Counted from the first letter of the stretch, positions 1-7,338 are shown. The stretch is DNA of 9,794 nt from Desulfocapsa sp. (GCA_030638765.1 DAOWDZ010000246.1:1-9794); one strand, 5' to 3'. Notes: generated by a model not told the origin, from the letters alone. Numbers and translations are program-made.

Positions 1-13
1 AATCTATCTTTTT

Positions 14-19
14 GAGGAG
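14..19 (+). promoter_or_regulatory. Ribosome binding site of the flavoprotein gene
   Basis: GAGGAG lies 5 bases before the ATG at 25 and supports that start. No promoter is visible in the 13 bases upstream, so the gene may be transcribed from outside the window, possibly as part of an operon. Confidence 0.75.
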
Positions 20-24
20 TATTT

Positions 25-1446
25 ATGAAAGCTAAGGAACGTATGGCGATTGCCAGGCAAATGCCAGTGGAGATGACTCCTGAAGAGAGGGTTAAAAATT
101 TTGATGAGATGGTCTCAGGGTACAGTGAATTTACCGCGGTTCTTGAAGCAGAACGCTGTCTCCAATGTAAAAAGCCAACCTGTATTCAAGGTTGTCCTAT
201 TCATAATAATATCCCAGGCTTTATTGCACAACTTCGTGAAAAGAAATTTGAAGAAGCCTATTGGACTATTCGTAAAACTTCATCAATGCCTGCAATTTGT
301 TCCCGAGTTTGTCCCCATGAATTTCAGTGTGAAGGATCCTGTGTGAGAGGAAAAGGTAAAGGGCAATCGGTTGCAATAGGAATGCTGGAGAGATTCGTCG
401 TTGATTGGATGGTTGAAAACAAGAAACCATTACATACTGAATGTGCTATCCCTGGTAAGAAAAAGGTTGCTGTGATTGGTTCCGGTCCCGCAGGTATGAC
501 CGTCGCTTATTGGCTTGCTCATAAAGGGATTCCCTGTACAATATTTGAATCATTACCTGTTTATGGTGGGATGCTCACAGTTGGAATACCTGAGTTCAGA
601 TTACCAAGAGATATAATTAATGCTGAATTTGAGGCTTTGAAAAGTTGTGGAGTTACTCTTGAGCATGGCGTTGTCATAGGAAAAGACAAAACAATTCAAG
701 ACCTTCGAAATGACGGATTTGACGCTATATTCAATGGTGTTGGCGCCCATGCCAGCAGAAAACTTGGACTCGATAATGAAGAAAGCACAGAAGGTGTATC
801 TCACGGTGTAGATTATTTAAGACGAATAAATCTTGGAGAAGATCTAAATCTTGGCAAGAAAGTAGTTGTTGTTGGAGGCGGTAATGTTGCTATTGATGTA
901 GCTCGTACCGCACTAAGGCATGGCTCTGAGGACGTCTTTATCCTTTATAGAAGAAGTCGCGAAGAAATGCCAGCTTCGGCTGCTGAAATTCATCATCTTG
1001 AGGAAGAAGGTGTTCGTATTGAATTTTTAGCGGCTCCAGTAACGATTCATTCTGAAAATGGAAAATTAACCAAGGTCGAATGTATTAGAATGGAACTTGG
1101 TGAACCCGATGATTCTGGAAGACGTAGACCAGTGGTTCAGAAAGATTCTAATTTTATGATTGAAGCTGACTCAATTGTGCCAGCAATTAGTCAAAATGTA
1201 GATCATACCGCAGATAGTGGCATTGAAATCGATTTGATGTCCTGGGGTACATATCATACTGACCCTCATACGCTCCAGACTTCCTTAGAATATATGTTTG
1301 CTGGTGGTGATAATGTGCTTGGGCCACAGACAGCTGCGAAAGCTGTATATCAGGGAAAGGTTGCAGCTGAATCCATAGAAAGATATCTTAATGGTCTGGA
1401 TTTAAAGGAAGACCGTGAATTTCTGTGTGATCAGATAGATTGGTAG
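25..1446 (+). CDS. NAD(P)-dependent flavoprotein oxidoreductase, glutamate synthase small-subunit / NfnB (SudA) type
   Basis: A 473-residue cytoplasmic flavoprotein that passes electrons between NAD(P)H, FAD and two iron-sulfur clusters. Seen: an N-terminal ferredoxin-like domain with eight cysteines in two groups (C45, C48, C53, C57 and C92, C96, C102, C106), enough for two 4Fe-4S clusters; an FAD-binding GSGPAG at 152-157; a second dinucleotide fold GGGNVA at 284-289 with the NADP-type YRRSREEMPA at 309-318; and a C-terminal FAD motif FAGGDNVLGPQTAAKA near 425-440. Length and motif order match the family. ATG at 25 is preceded by GAGGAG (14-19) at 5 bases. Family members act as GltD (partner of the large glutamate synthase subunit), as stand-alone homotetrameric GltA-like enzymes, or as NfnB/SudA, the large subunit of electron-bifurcating NADH-dependent ferredoxin:NADP oxidoreductase. 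Sequence alone does not decide between these; a small FAD/2Fe-2S subunit gene just upstream, outside the window, would favour NfnAB/SudBA. Intact; family call is sure, exact role is not. Confidence 0.93.
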   Translation: MKAKERMAIARQMPVEMTPEERVKNFDEMVSGYSEFTAVLEAERCLQCKKPTCIQGCPIHNNIPGFIAQLREKKFEEAYWTIRKTSSMPAICSRVCPHEFQCEGSCVRGKGKGQSVAIGMLERFVVDWMVENKKPLHTECAIPGKKKVAVIGSGPAGMTVAYWLAHKGIPCTIFESLPVYGGMLTVGIPEFRLPRDIINAEFEALKSCGVTLEHGVVIGKDKTIQDLRNDGFDAIFNGVGAHASRKLGLDNEESTEGVSHGVDYLRRINLGEDLNLGKKVVVVGGGNVAIDVARTALRHGSEDVFILYRRSREEMPASAAEIHHLEEEGVRIEFLAAPVTIHSENGKLTKVECIRMELGEPDDSGRRRPVVQKDSNFMIEADSIVPAISQNVDHTADSGIEIDLMSWGTYHTDPHTLQTSLEYMFAGGDNVLGPQTAAKAVYQGKVAAESIERYLNGLDLKEDREFLCDQIDW

Positions 1447-1466
1447 CTTATTCGTAATTCCAACAA

Positions 1467-1509
1467 GAAAGAGATAGTATCCTCTAGAGAGTGTGGTACT
1501 GTCTCTTTC
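1467..1509. terminator. Hairpin between convergent genes, possible bidirectional terminator
   Basis: The arms GAAAGAGATAGTA (1467-1479) and TACTGTCTCTTTC (1497-1509) are complementary over 13 positions except one, which is a G-U wobble in the rightward transcript. CC (1481-1482) and GG (1495-1496) can extend the stem across a one-base bulge. The loop contains the palindrome CTCTAGAG. The hairpin sits in the 68-base gap between two genes that end towards each other. The U-tract is modest: leftward RNA continues with UUGUUGG after an arm ending in CUUUC, while rightward RNA has only UUUC within the arm. Intrinsic termination is therefore plausible but not strong. Confidence 0.55.
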
Positions 1510-1514
1510 GTATG

Positions 1515-3353
1515 TTACAGACTTGCCGTAGTTGAATGAATATAACTCTTCACACCAGTTGCAATGTCATTTGCTATAATATTCAGAAAAGATTCAGAAG
1601 TAAGATATTCTGAATCTAAGGGATTTGTTATAAAAGCGATTTCAATGAGAATTGCTGGCATTTCAGCACCAATTAGAACGTAAAATGGAGCCTGTTTCAC
1701 ACCAAGATTCTTAAATTTCTTCTGCTGTACTTCCCCAATCCCATTACATAAAGAATTATGCACGAAACCAGCGAGTCTTGATGACTCGTTTATTTTTGAA
1801 TTTTTCATAATATCAGAAAGGATATCCTGAAGATCACTCATCTGATGAGTTGATGTAGCATTTTCAAAGGCTGCAACACGCATAGCTTCGGCGTTTGTCG
1901 ATAAGTTCAGGTAGTAGGTTTCTAAACCACGAACCTTAGGAGAAGGGTGAGCATTAATATGAAGAGAAATAAACAGATCAGCTTCATTGGTGTTTGCAAT
2001 AGCTGTCCGCTCTTCAAGCGGAATATACTGGTCAGTCTCTCTTGTTAGAATAACTTCTGCACCTGTCTCTTTTTCAAGTATGGGAGCCAACCGTTTAGCA
2101 ATATCTAAGACAATGTTTTTTTCTTTGAGACCAAATGCAGATGCTCCAGGATCTTTACCGCCATGCCCTGGGTCAACTACAATTTTTCTTACGCCAAGGC
2201 CAAGTTGCTGGGCAAGAGATAGCTTTTGATTAGTTGCTTTGGTCTCTGTTATTCTTTTATTGGCGGATTTTTTAATAGATCCGTTAACCGCAATCTTCTT
2301 AAAGTCCTCTAATACAATAATTTCTTCATTATCTATATGTTCTGTAATGCTTTCATTGTTAGTTTTTGTCGTTTGTATTTCAGAAGGATTTTTGCCCAAG
2401 CCCTTAATAATTGAGGCTGAAGGTGATTTCGTTTCCCCTTTGACATCAATAACAACACGAAAAGGGTCAGGTAAGCTGAAAATTTTGTAATCAGAAATGG
2501 ATTCTATGTCTAGAACAACCCTAACAACTTCTGGTGTAAACTGACCGGTACGGATTTGTTTTAAAAGGCCATCTTCTATTGGAACTGGTGCTCTATATTT
2601 GGGTTCAATATATGATTGTTGAAAGTCAAGATAGAGACGACGAGGCTTATTATTGTTTTTTTCAAGAAGTCTTTCGTGGTACCGAACAGGCCCTGAGGCC
2701 TTAATAACCACTCTGGTGTAATTCTTGGAAGACCAGTATTTTACAGGAAGTACATAACTGAGGTTTTCAAGATAGGTACGTTTCAGCATTACATCAGGTA
2801 GTGGAATGTCATGTTCTTTTGATAAAGATTTTAATTTATCGGAAGCATGAGCAAACATGTCACCATCTCTGTAATCGGCAATAATACGGGTATATTTCTT
2901 TGCAGCTTTTTGAGGATTATGGATTTTATTAAGATAGATGTTACCAGATGAGTAAAGGGCATCATCAGCAAGACTGTTATTTGGGAAAAGATCTGCCACA
3001 TCATGATAATAGGAAAGTGATTCCTGTAGATCGAGATCAACTTTAAAACGTCGATACATCTTAGAATACATACGGCCGAGCATATAAAGGCTTGGTGCGG
3101 CAAAGTTTGATTTTGGACCGGACAGATATATCTTTCTGAAATTTCTTACGCCGTTAAGCCAGTTGTCTCTTGAATTCCCAAGAGTCTGATTTGTGTGCAA
3201 TTCATTGTAGTAAAACTTTGCCTGCTGATAGCGCTTTTCGAGGCTGATGAAATCAGAGGAAGGTATGTTTACCTCGGCTGCAAGACAGAAGTTTGCAGAC
3301 AAAGGAATACAAAAGGAGAATATGAAAACAAAAATGGGAAGAAACTTTACCAT
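1515..3353 (-). CDS. Periplasmic N-acetylmuramoyl-L-alanine amidase with TPR-like and AMIN domains (AmiC-type)
   Basis: A zinc amidase that cuts the bond between N-acetylmuramic acid and the L-Ala of the peptide stem in peptidoglycan, typically for daughter-cell separation. Seen in 612 residues: a signal peptide (K3 then a hydrophobic run to about 25), two TPR-like helical repeats at about 85-175 (YbgF-like), an AMIN domain at about 205-305 starting near YTRVVIKASGPV, a polar linker at 306-380, and an Amidase_3 domain at about 388-608. The active site is complete: H397 in DPGHGGKDPGA, E411 after GLK, H465 in SLHINAHP as zinc ligands, and catalytic E571 in ILIEIAFITN. AMIN domains usually target the enzyme to septal peptidoglycan. 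It is longer than E. coli AmiC (about 420 residues) because of the TPR region, an arrangement I recall from delta-proteobacterial homologues. The ATG at 3353 has only a weak GGTG upstream, but the signal peptide begins exactly there. Own promoter at 3447-3475. Confidence 0.93.
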   Translation of the reverse strand: MVKFLPIFVFIFSFCIPLSANFCLAAEVNIPSSDFISLEKRYQQAKFYYNELHTNQTLGNSRDNWLNGVRNFRKIYLSGPKSNFAAPSLYMLGRMYSKMYRRFKVDLDLQESLSYYHDVADLFPNNSLADDALYSSGNIYLNKIHNPQKAAKKYTRIIADYRDGDMFAHASDKLKSLSKEHDIPLPDVMLKRTYLENLSYVLPVKYWSSKNYTRVVIKASGPVRYHERLLEKNNNKPRRLYLDFQQSYIEPKYRAPVPIEDGLLKQIRTGQFTPEVVRVVLDIESISDYKIFSLPDPFRVVIDVKGETKSPSASIIKGLGKNPSEIQTTKTNNESITEHIDNEEIIVLEDFKKIAVNGSIKKSANKRITETKATNQKLSLAQQLGLGVRKIVVDPGHGGKDPGASAFGLKEKNIVLDIAKRLAPILEKETGAEVILTRETDQYIPLEERTAIANTNEADLFISLHINAHPSPKVRGLETYYLNLSTNAEAMRVAAFENATSTHQMSDLQDILSDIMKNSKINESSRLAGFVHNSLCNGIGEVQQKKFKNLGVKQAPFYVLIGAEMPAILIEIAFITNPLDSEYLTSESFLNIIANDIATGVKSYIHSTTASL

Positions 3354-3408
3354 TACACCATGTTAGGAATATGAATAGTCTGAATAGCAGTGAGAAAAAA
3401 TGAGTATG

Positions 3409-3422
3409 ACATATTCATATGT
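3409..3422. repeat. Short inverted repeat in the amidase leader
   Basis: ACATAT (3409-3414) and ATATGT (3417-3422) are perfect inverted copies separated by TC. They lie about 20-30 bases downstream of the predicted amidase transcription start, a position where a repressor site could act. Because the element is purely A/T-rich and short it could be chance. Confidence 0.3.
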
Positions 3423-3446
3423 TCATATCTTTATCACATTTATGAA

Positions 3447-3475
3447 AGTATACCTAAAAGAGGTGATGAAGGCAA
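3447..3475 (-). promoter_or_regulatory. Sigma70-like promoter of the amidase gene
   Basis: On the minus strand TTGCCT (3475-3470) is followed after exactly 17 bases by TATACT (3452-3447), each 4-5 of 6 to the sigma70 consensus. Transcription would begin near 3440, giving a leader of about 87 bases before the amidase ATG. It is the best promoter match in the 190-base gap. Confidence 0.6.
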
Positions 3476-3543
3476 AATAAAATGTACTTTTTTGAGACAG
3501 GGATTGAAGATAATCACTTGTAACCAAGGAGGTTAGGAAGAGT

Positions 3544-6213
3544 TTAGTCCAGGAGGTTTGTCAATTTGTAGATAACATCAAGAGCCTGCCTTGGACTGAG
3601 GTCGTCAACGTCAAGATTTTGGAGTAAACTTCGGAGCGGATCTTCCTGGGGCTGAGAAAACAATGAAAGCTGGTTAGGATGAATTTTCCTGCGAGACTTT
3701 CTGGGTTTTGTAGTTCTTGCAATAGTTGGAGAACCATCCTGATTGAATTCTCCCTGCTCAATGTTTTTTAGAATTTCACTGGCTCGTTTCACAACACGTT
3801 CTGGAACTCCGGCAAGCGCTGCAACCTGGATTCCATAAGAACGGTTGGTGCCGCCTTTAACGAGTTTGTGAAGAAAAATAATAGTGTCATTCCATTCTCG
3901 TACAGCAATTGAATAGTTTCGAACTCGTTCTTCAGTTTTTGCAAGATCTGTGAGCTCGTGATAATGGGTTGCAAATAGTGTTTTAACGCCGGTATCATTT
4001 TTTTGAACAAGATCTTCAGCAACTGCCCAGGCAATGGAGAGACCGTCGAATGTTGAGGTTCCGCGTCCTATTTCATCAAGTATGACCAGACTTTTTTCTG
4101 TTGCATTGTTTAAAATATTTGCCGTTTCATTCATTTCAACCATAAAAGTCGATTGGCCGCGTCTCAGGTCGTCCATGGCACCAACACGGGTGAAAATACG
4201 ATCAACTATACCAATGAGAGCTGTTTTGGCAGGGACAAATGAACCCATTTGGGCCATGAGGACAATAAGTGCTGTTTGGCGAAGTATGGTGGATTTTCCA
4301 GCCATATTCGGGCCAGTGATGATGAGGACTTCTTCTGTCTCCTGGTCGAGGTGAACGTCATTTGGAACAAATTTTCCACTAGGAAGAGAACGTTCAATTA
4401 CCGGATGCCTCCCTTCCACAATGTCTATTACATTGTCATTGTTAACATCAGGGCACCTGTAGCGATGACGGTGGGCCACTTCAGCAAGACAGACCAGGAA
4501 GTCAGTTTTTGCGAGCAGTGATGCGCTGTTAAGGAGTCTGGAGCTTTCGGATGCTAGCTTTGTACGGATTTCAGTAAAAAGCTGAAATTCAAGTTCCAGT
4601 CTTCTGTCCTGTGCACCTAAAACCTTTGTCTCAAATTCTTTGAGTTCAGGAGTAATAAAGCGTTCAGCATTAACAAGAGTTTGCTTTCGGATATAGGTTT
4701 CTGGAACATTGCTGGACTGCAGTCTGCTCACTTCAATAAAATACCCGAAGACTTTATTAAATCCTACCTTCAGTTTGGCGATACCGGTTTCTTTACGTTC
4801 CTGTGTTTCCAGGTCAAGGATCAGTTGTTTACCGTCACGTTGAATATGTATAAGCTCATCAAGCTCTTCGTTAAAGCCTTCTTTTATTAATCTTCCTTCA
4901 CGCAAAGTGATGGGAGCTTCTTCGTTGATTGTGGATTCCAGCAATTCGTGCAGGTCAGTCAGGATATCAAGATCATGACCAAGTTTTTGTATGCGAAGGG
5001 CGTCACATTGGAGTAGGAGTTTCTTTATGGCAGGAAGTTTAGTGAGGGATTGCTTCAAGGCGAGCATGTCGCGACCATTTCCGTTGCCAAGTACCATACG
5101 GCTATTGAGCCTTTCCACGTCATAAATTGCAGTGAGCAGTTCACGGAATGTATTACGAGTAGCAGTGTGGCTATGAAGAAACCGCACAGCTCCAAGCCTT
5201 GAATTAATTCGTTCCACATCCTGCAAGGGGAACAGTATTTCCTGTTTGAGCATTCTTGCACCCATTGGAGTGCAAGTGTGGTCGAGAACAGAGAGGAGTG
5301 AACCTTCGCGTTGCGAACCGATAATGGTTTGGGTGAGTTCAAGATTACGTCTCGAAGAATCGTCGATCTGCAGAATAAGGTCAAGGTCAATGGGGGTCAG
5401 TTTCTCAATATGACTAATGTCACTTTTCTGGGTTTCCATGATATAATCAAGAAGTACACCAGCTGAAATAATGCCTTGTTTGAAACTGCCACATCCAAAA
5501 CCTGAAAGATTACTGACCTGGAAATGTTCGACTAAGAGCTCTTTACAACTGCTGAAATGAAATTGAGAGGCAGGACGATGGGTAACACATAATCCGGGCA
5601 GAAGGTTTTTGGCAGTATCTATCAGATCTCCATGGGAGTCAGTGTCATTTTCATTCACAAGAAGTTCAGCGGGTGTCATGCGCGTGAGCTGGTCGAGAAT
5701 TGCTTCGCCTGTATGTTCTGGATCGGCAAATTCTCCTAAAAGAAATGAACCGGTTGAGAGATCAAGAAAGCTTATACCGTAAAGTGTTTCATTTCCTTTT
5801 TGTTTGCATGAAATTGCTGCTACATAGAGGTTGTCTTTATCGTCAAGCAGTCCAGAGTCAGTAACCACCCCGGGTGAAACTATACGTACAACTTCACGGC
5901 GCACAATACCCTTTGCTTCAGCTGGTGTCTCGGTCTGTTCACAGATTGCAACACGGCGCCCGGCTTTCACAAGTTTGGCAAGATAGGTGCTTGCCGCATG
6001 ATAGGGAATCCCGCACATGGGTACTTTGTTTGCAGCATTTTTACTGTTGCGCGAAGTGAGAGTGATGCCAAGAATTTTTGAGGCAAGTTCTGCATCTTCA
6101 AAAAACATTTCATAGAAATCACCCATTCGGTAAAAGAGAATTGTGTCAGGGTGTTGTTCTTTAATCCCGAGATACTGTTGGAGCATCGGGGTTATTTTTG
6201 GTGCTGTAGTCAT
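3544..6213 (-). CDS. mutS: DNA mismatch repair protein MutS
   Basis: MutS dimers or tetramers scan DNA, bind mispairs and small loops, and with ATP form a sliding clamp that recruits MutL. The 889-residue protein is full-length (E. coli MutS is 853). Seen: the mismatch-reading Phe-x-Glu in GDFYE (F33, E35); connector and lever/clamp regions through about 570; the ATPase with Walker [10 protein letters not shown] (634-642), the stretch [14 protein letters not shown] (681-694), Walker [13 protein letters not shown] (D713, E714) and H750 in FATHYHE; a beta-clamp binding motif QLSLF (848-852); and a C-terminal oligomerisation segment [13 protein letters not shown] (872-884). The ATG at 6213 overlaps the stop of the upstream HIT gene as ATGA and has no good Shine-Dalgarno of its own, so it is probably translated by coupling. 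Third and last gene of the leftward operon; mutL is not in the window. Nothing is missing or broken. Confidence 0.98.
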   Translation of the reverse strand: MTTAPKITPMLQQYLGIKEQHPDTILFYRMGDFYEMFFEDAELASKILGITLTSRNSKNAANKVPMCGIPYHAASTYLAKLVKAGRRVAICEQTETPAEAKGIVRREVVRIVSPGVVTDSGLLDDKDNLYVAAISCKQKGNETLYGISFLDLSTGSFLLGEFADPEHTGEAILDQLTRMTPAELLVNENDTDSHGDLIDTAKNLLPGLCVTHRPASQFHFSSCKELLVEHFQVSNLSGFGCGSFKQGIISAGVLLDYIMETQKSDISHIEKLTPIDLDLILQIDDSSRRNLELTQTIIGSQREGSLLSVLDHTCTPMGARMLKQEILFPLQDVERINSRLGAVRFLHSHTATRNTFRELLTAIYDVERLNSRMVLGNGNGRDMLALKQSLTKLPAIKKLLLQCDALRIQKLGHDLDILTDLHELLESTINEEAPITLREGRLIKEGFNEELDELIHIQRDGKQLILDLETQERKETGIAKLKVGFNKVFGYFIEVSRLQSSNVPETYIRKQTLVNAERFITPELKEFETKVLGAQDRRLELEFQLFTEIRTKLASESSRLLNSASLLAKTDFLVCLAEVAHRHRYRCPDVNNDNVIDIVEGRHPVIERSLPSGKFVPNDVHLDQETEEVLIITGPNMAGKSTILRQTALIVLMAQMGSFVPAKTALIGIVDRIFTRVGAMDDLRRGQSTFMVEMNETANILNNATEKSLVILDEIGRGTSTFDGLSIAWAVAEDLVQKNDTGVKTLFATHYHELTDLAKTEERVRNYSIAVREWNDTIIFLHKLVKGGTNRSYGIQVAALAGVPERVVKRASEILKNIEQGEFNQDGSPTIARTTKPRKSRRKIHPNQLSLFSQPQEDPLRSLLQNLDVDDLSPRQALDVIYKLTNLLD

Positions 6214-6716
6214 TGTTTTTTCTTGCGAAGAAGTTTCTGAAAGGGAGGGAGTAGTTTGTCAAATGTTGTGAGTAGGTGCTCAGGTATTGAGCGAACATCT
6301 GCAAGAACCGTCATGAAGTTATGATCGCCTTCCCAGCGAGGTACGATATGAAAGTGTAAGTGATCAGCGATTCCTGCCCCTGCGACACTTCCCAGGTTGC
6401 AGCCAACATTAAGCCCATCGGGGTGTAAGCAATTCCGAACAATTTGAGTGCTATCTGAAATGCTGCTCATGAGCGATGTTTGTTCGGATGCCGTAAGTTC
6501 TGTAATGCATGCAATGTGTCTAATTGGTGCAACCAAAAGGTGGCCATTGGTATAGGGAAATCTGTTTAAAAGAATAATGCTGCTTGCGTCTCGGTAAAGC
6601 ATTAAAAGTTCTTTGTCAGAAGAGCTGTTCCCAGGAGGTTCAAAAAGGCAGCCTGATATTTTTGGCGCTTTTCCTTCAACGTGTTCCATACGCCAGGGTG
6701 CCATGATGGATTTCAT
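6210..6716 (-). CDS. HIT-family nucleotide hydrolase/transferase
   Basis: A 168-residue histidine-triad protein, probably cytoplasmic, acting on nucleotide phosphates such as diadenosine polyphosphates or nucleoside phosphoramidates; the true substrate cannot be read from sequence. Seen: the N-terminal APWRMEHV signature (6-13) typical of the Ap4A-phosphorylase-like HIT branch, the core [17 protein letters not shown] (51-67), the conserved N108 region ([13 protein letters not shown]), and the triad HLHFHIV with H119, H121 (expected nucleophile) and H123. Many relatives carry a zinc-binding CxxC after the signature; here it is C23-L-F-E26, so the second cysteine is absent. The tail is basic (KLLRKKKQ). 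The ATG at 6716 overlaps the stop of the phosphoesterase gene as ATGA and its own stop overlaps the mutS start in the same way, placing it as the middle gene of a tightly coupled operon. Confidence 0.92.
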   Translation of the reverse strand: MKSIMAPWRMEHVEGKAPKISGCLFEPPGNSSSDKELLMLYRDASSIILLNRFPYTNGHLLVAPIRHIACITELTASEQTSLMSSISDSTQIVRNCLHPDGLNVGCNLGSVAGAGIADHLHFHIVPRWEGDHNFMTVLADVRSIPEHLLTTFDKLLPPFQKLLRKKKQ

Positions 6717-7213
6717 GTGTGATTCTCTGCAAACTGATACAGCGATGCGTTCAGTCCATCTTCATTAATGGTGAGTATGGCATAGCTTCCGGGAGCGCCA
6801 TGGCGGCCAGTTGCTGCGAACGATCCTGGATTGACAAAGAGTGTTTTGGCAAGAGTGTGATTCACGGCAATATGAGTATGGCCATAAACGATGCAATCCG
6901 CAGTGGGAAAAAGATTCCACATTCGTTCTTCAATATTGTGTCTGGCTCCGGCGCCGTGACAGAGGCCAATGGTATGGCCTTCAATGGTGATGATCTTTTC
7001 TGTGGGAAGACTGTTATAGGAGGAGCCCTCACACATATTTCCATGGACGGCATGGATCTCCTTTCCTTCAAAAGCTGTAAGGATAGAGATATCAGTCAAG
7101 TCACCGGCATGGAGGATTATTGAACAGTTCGTAAATGCGAGTTGTACCTGTTTCGTAAACCATGGTGAGAGGCTGTTTATATGAGTGTCTGATAGAATGC
7201 CGATACTGGTCAC
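6713..7213 (-). CDS. YfcE/MJ0936-family metallophosphoesterase
   Basis: A 166-residue two-metal phosphodiesterase of the calcineurin-like superfamily; characterised relatives (E. coli YfcE, M. jannaschii MJ0936) cleave model phosphodiesters, with physiological substrates unclear. All expected metal ligands are visible in order: D9 and H11 (SDTH), D38 (HAGDL), N59 (HGNM), H86 (LCHG), H112 and H114 (GHTH), followed by VNPGS (127-131). The usual GNCD is GNMC here, a small departure that does not touch the metal-binding Asn. The start is GTG at 7213, chosen because AGGAG (7227-7223) lies 9 bases upstream and the protein then begins at the first beta strand (TSIGILSDTH). First gene of the leftward operon; its TGA overlaps the ATG of the HIT gene. 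A role linked to nucleotide turnover with the HIT protein is inference only. Confidence 0.92.
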   Translation of the reverse strand: MTSIGILSDTHINSLSPWFTKQVQLAFTNCSIILHAGDLTDISILTAFEGKEIHAVHGNMCEGSSYNSLPTEKIITIEGHTIGLCHGAGARHNIEERMWNLFPTADCIVYGHTHIAVNHTLAKTLFVNPGSFAATGRHGAPGSYAILTINEDGLNASLYQFAENHT

Positions 7214-7222
7214 GGATGTATG

Positions 7223-7227
7223 CTCCT
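7223..7227 (-). promoter_or_regulatory. Ribosome binding site fixing the GTG start of the phosphoesterase
   Basis: AGGAG on the minus strand (7227-7223) lies 9 bases before the GTG at 7213 and decides the start in favour of this non-ATG codon. Confidence 0.65.
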
Positions 7228-7250
7228 GCTTTATTTCTGTTTTTTGACTT

Positions 7251-7279
7251 GTGACTTGTCAGGTGGTGATTATTATAAC
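7251..7279 (+). promoter_or_regulatory. Candidate lon promoter
   Basis: GTGACT (7251-7256; 4 of 6 to TTGACA) and TATAAC (7274-7279; 5 of 6 to TATAAT) are spaced by 17 bases. The predicted start near 7286 gives a leader of about 60 bases before the lon ATG. The better -35 TTGACT at 7244-7249 has no -10 at a suitable distance. Confidence 0.45.
7272..7277 (-). promoter_or_regulatory. Candidate -10 element of the phosphoesterase-HIT-mutS operon
   Basis: Minus-strand TATAAT at 7277-7272 is a perfect -10 hexamer about 60 bases ahead of the GTG start at 7213. The -35 at 17 bases spacing (GTGCTC) matches the consensus at only two positions, so the promoter may be weak or activator-dependent. Confidence 0.4.
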
Positions 7280-7332
7280 TGGAAGTAGGTGACGGAGCAC
7301 CTGAAAAATTCTGATAACATCTGTTGAGAATA

Positions 7333-7338
7333 GAGGAG
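7333..7338 (+). promoter_or_regulatory. Ribosome binding site deciding the lon start
   Basis: GAGGAG (7333-7338) lies 10 bases before the ATG at 7349 but only 1 base before the in-frame GTG at 7340. The GTG is too close for initiation, so the ATG is the probable start. Confidence 0.7.

Larger units (their letters stand above)
3354..3543. other. Intergenic region between mutS and the amidase gene
   Basis: This 190-base AT-rich gap separates two genes on the same (minus) strand. It holds the amidase promoter (3447-3475) and, in the predicted leader, the inverted repeat ACATAT-TC-ATATGT (3409-3422) overlapping two copies of TTCATAT spaced 8 bases apart (3414-3420, 3422-3428). Just downstream of mutS there is a small hairpin TAACC-AAGGA-GGTTA (3521-3535) without a U-tract, so no clear mutS terminator is seen. 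No small ORF or RNA gene is supported. Confidence 0.6.

Noticed and set aside
3521..3535. Hairpin TAACC-AAGGA-GGTTA just after mutS as a terminator
   Set aside because: The stem is only 5 base pairs with modest GC and no U-tract follows on the mutS strand.
3526..3537. Strong Shine-Dalgarno-like AAGGAGGTTAGG on the plus strand
   Set aside because: No start codon with an open frame follows at a suitable distance; the downstream sequence is the antisense of the mutS end.
4034..4354. 106-codon open frame on the plus strand inside mutS
   Set aside because: It lies antisense to the conserved MutS ATPase core; the openness follows from mutS codon use.
5055..5390. 111-codon open frame on the minus strand in another frame of mutS
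   Set aside because: It overlaps the intact mutS core domain entirely, with no domain or initiation signal of its own.
6719..7123. 134-codon open frame on the plus strand across the phosphoesterase gene
   Set aside because: It is antisense to a gene with full metal-binding motifs and its translation shows no recognisable domain.
7244..7276. TTGACT (7244-7249) with TATTAT (7271-7276) as the lon promoter
   Set aside because: The spacer would be 21 bases, too long for sigma70; GTGACT at 7251 with TATAAC at 7274 has 17.
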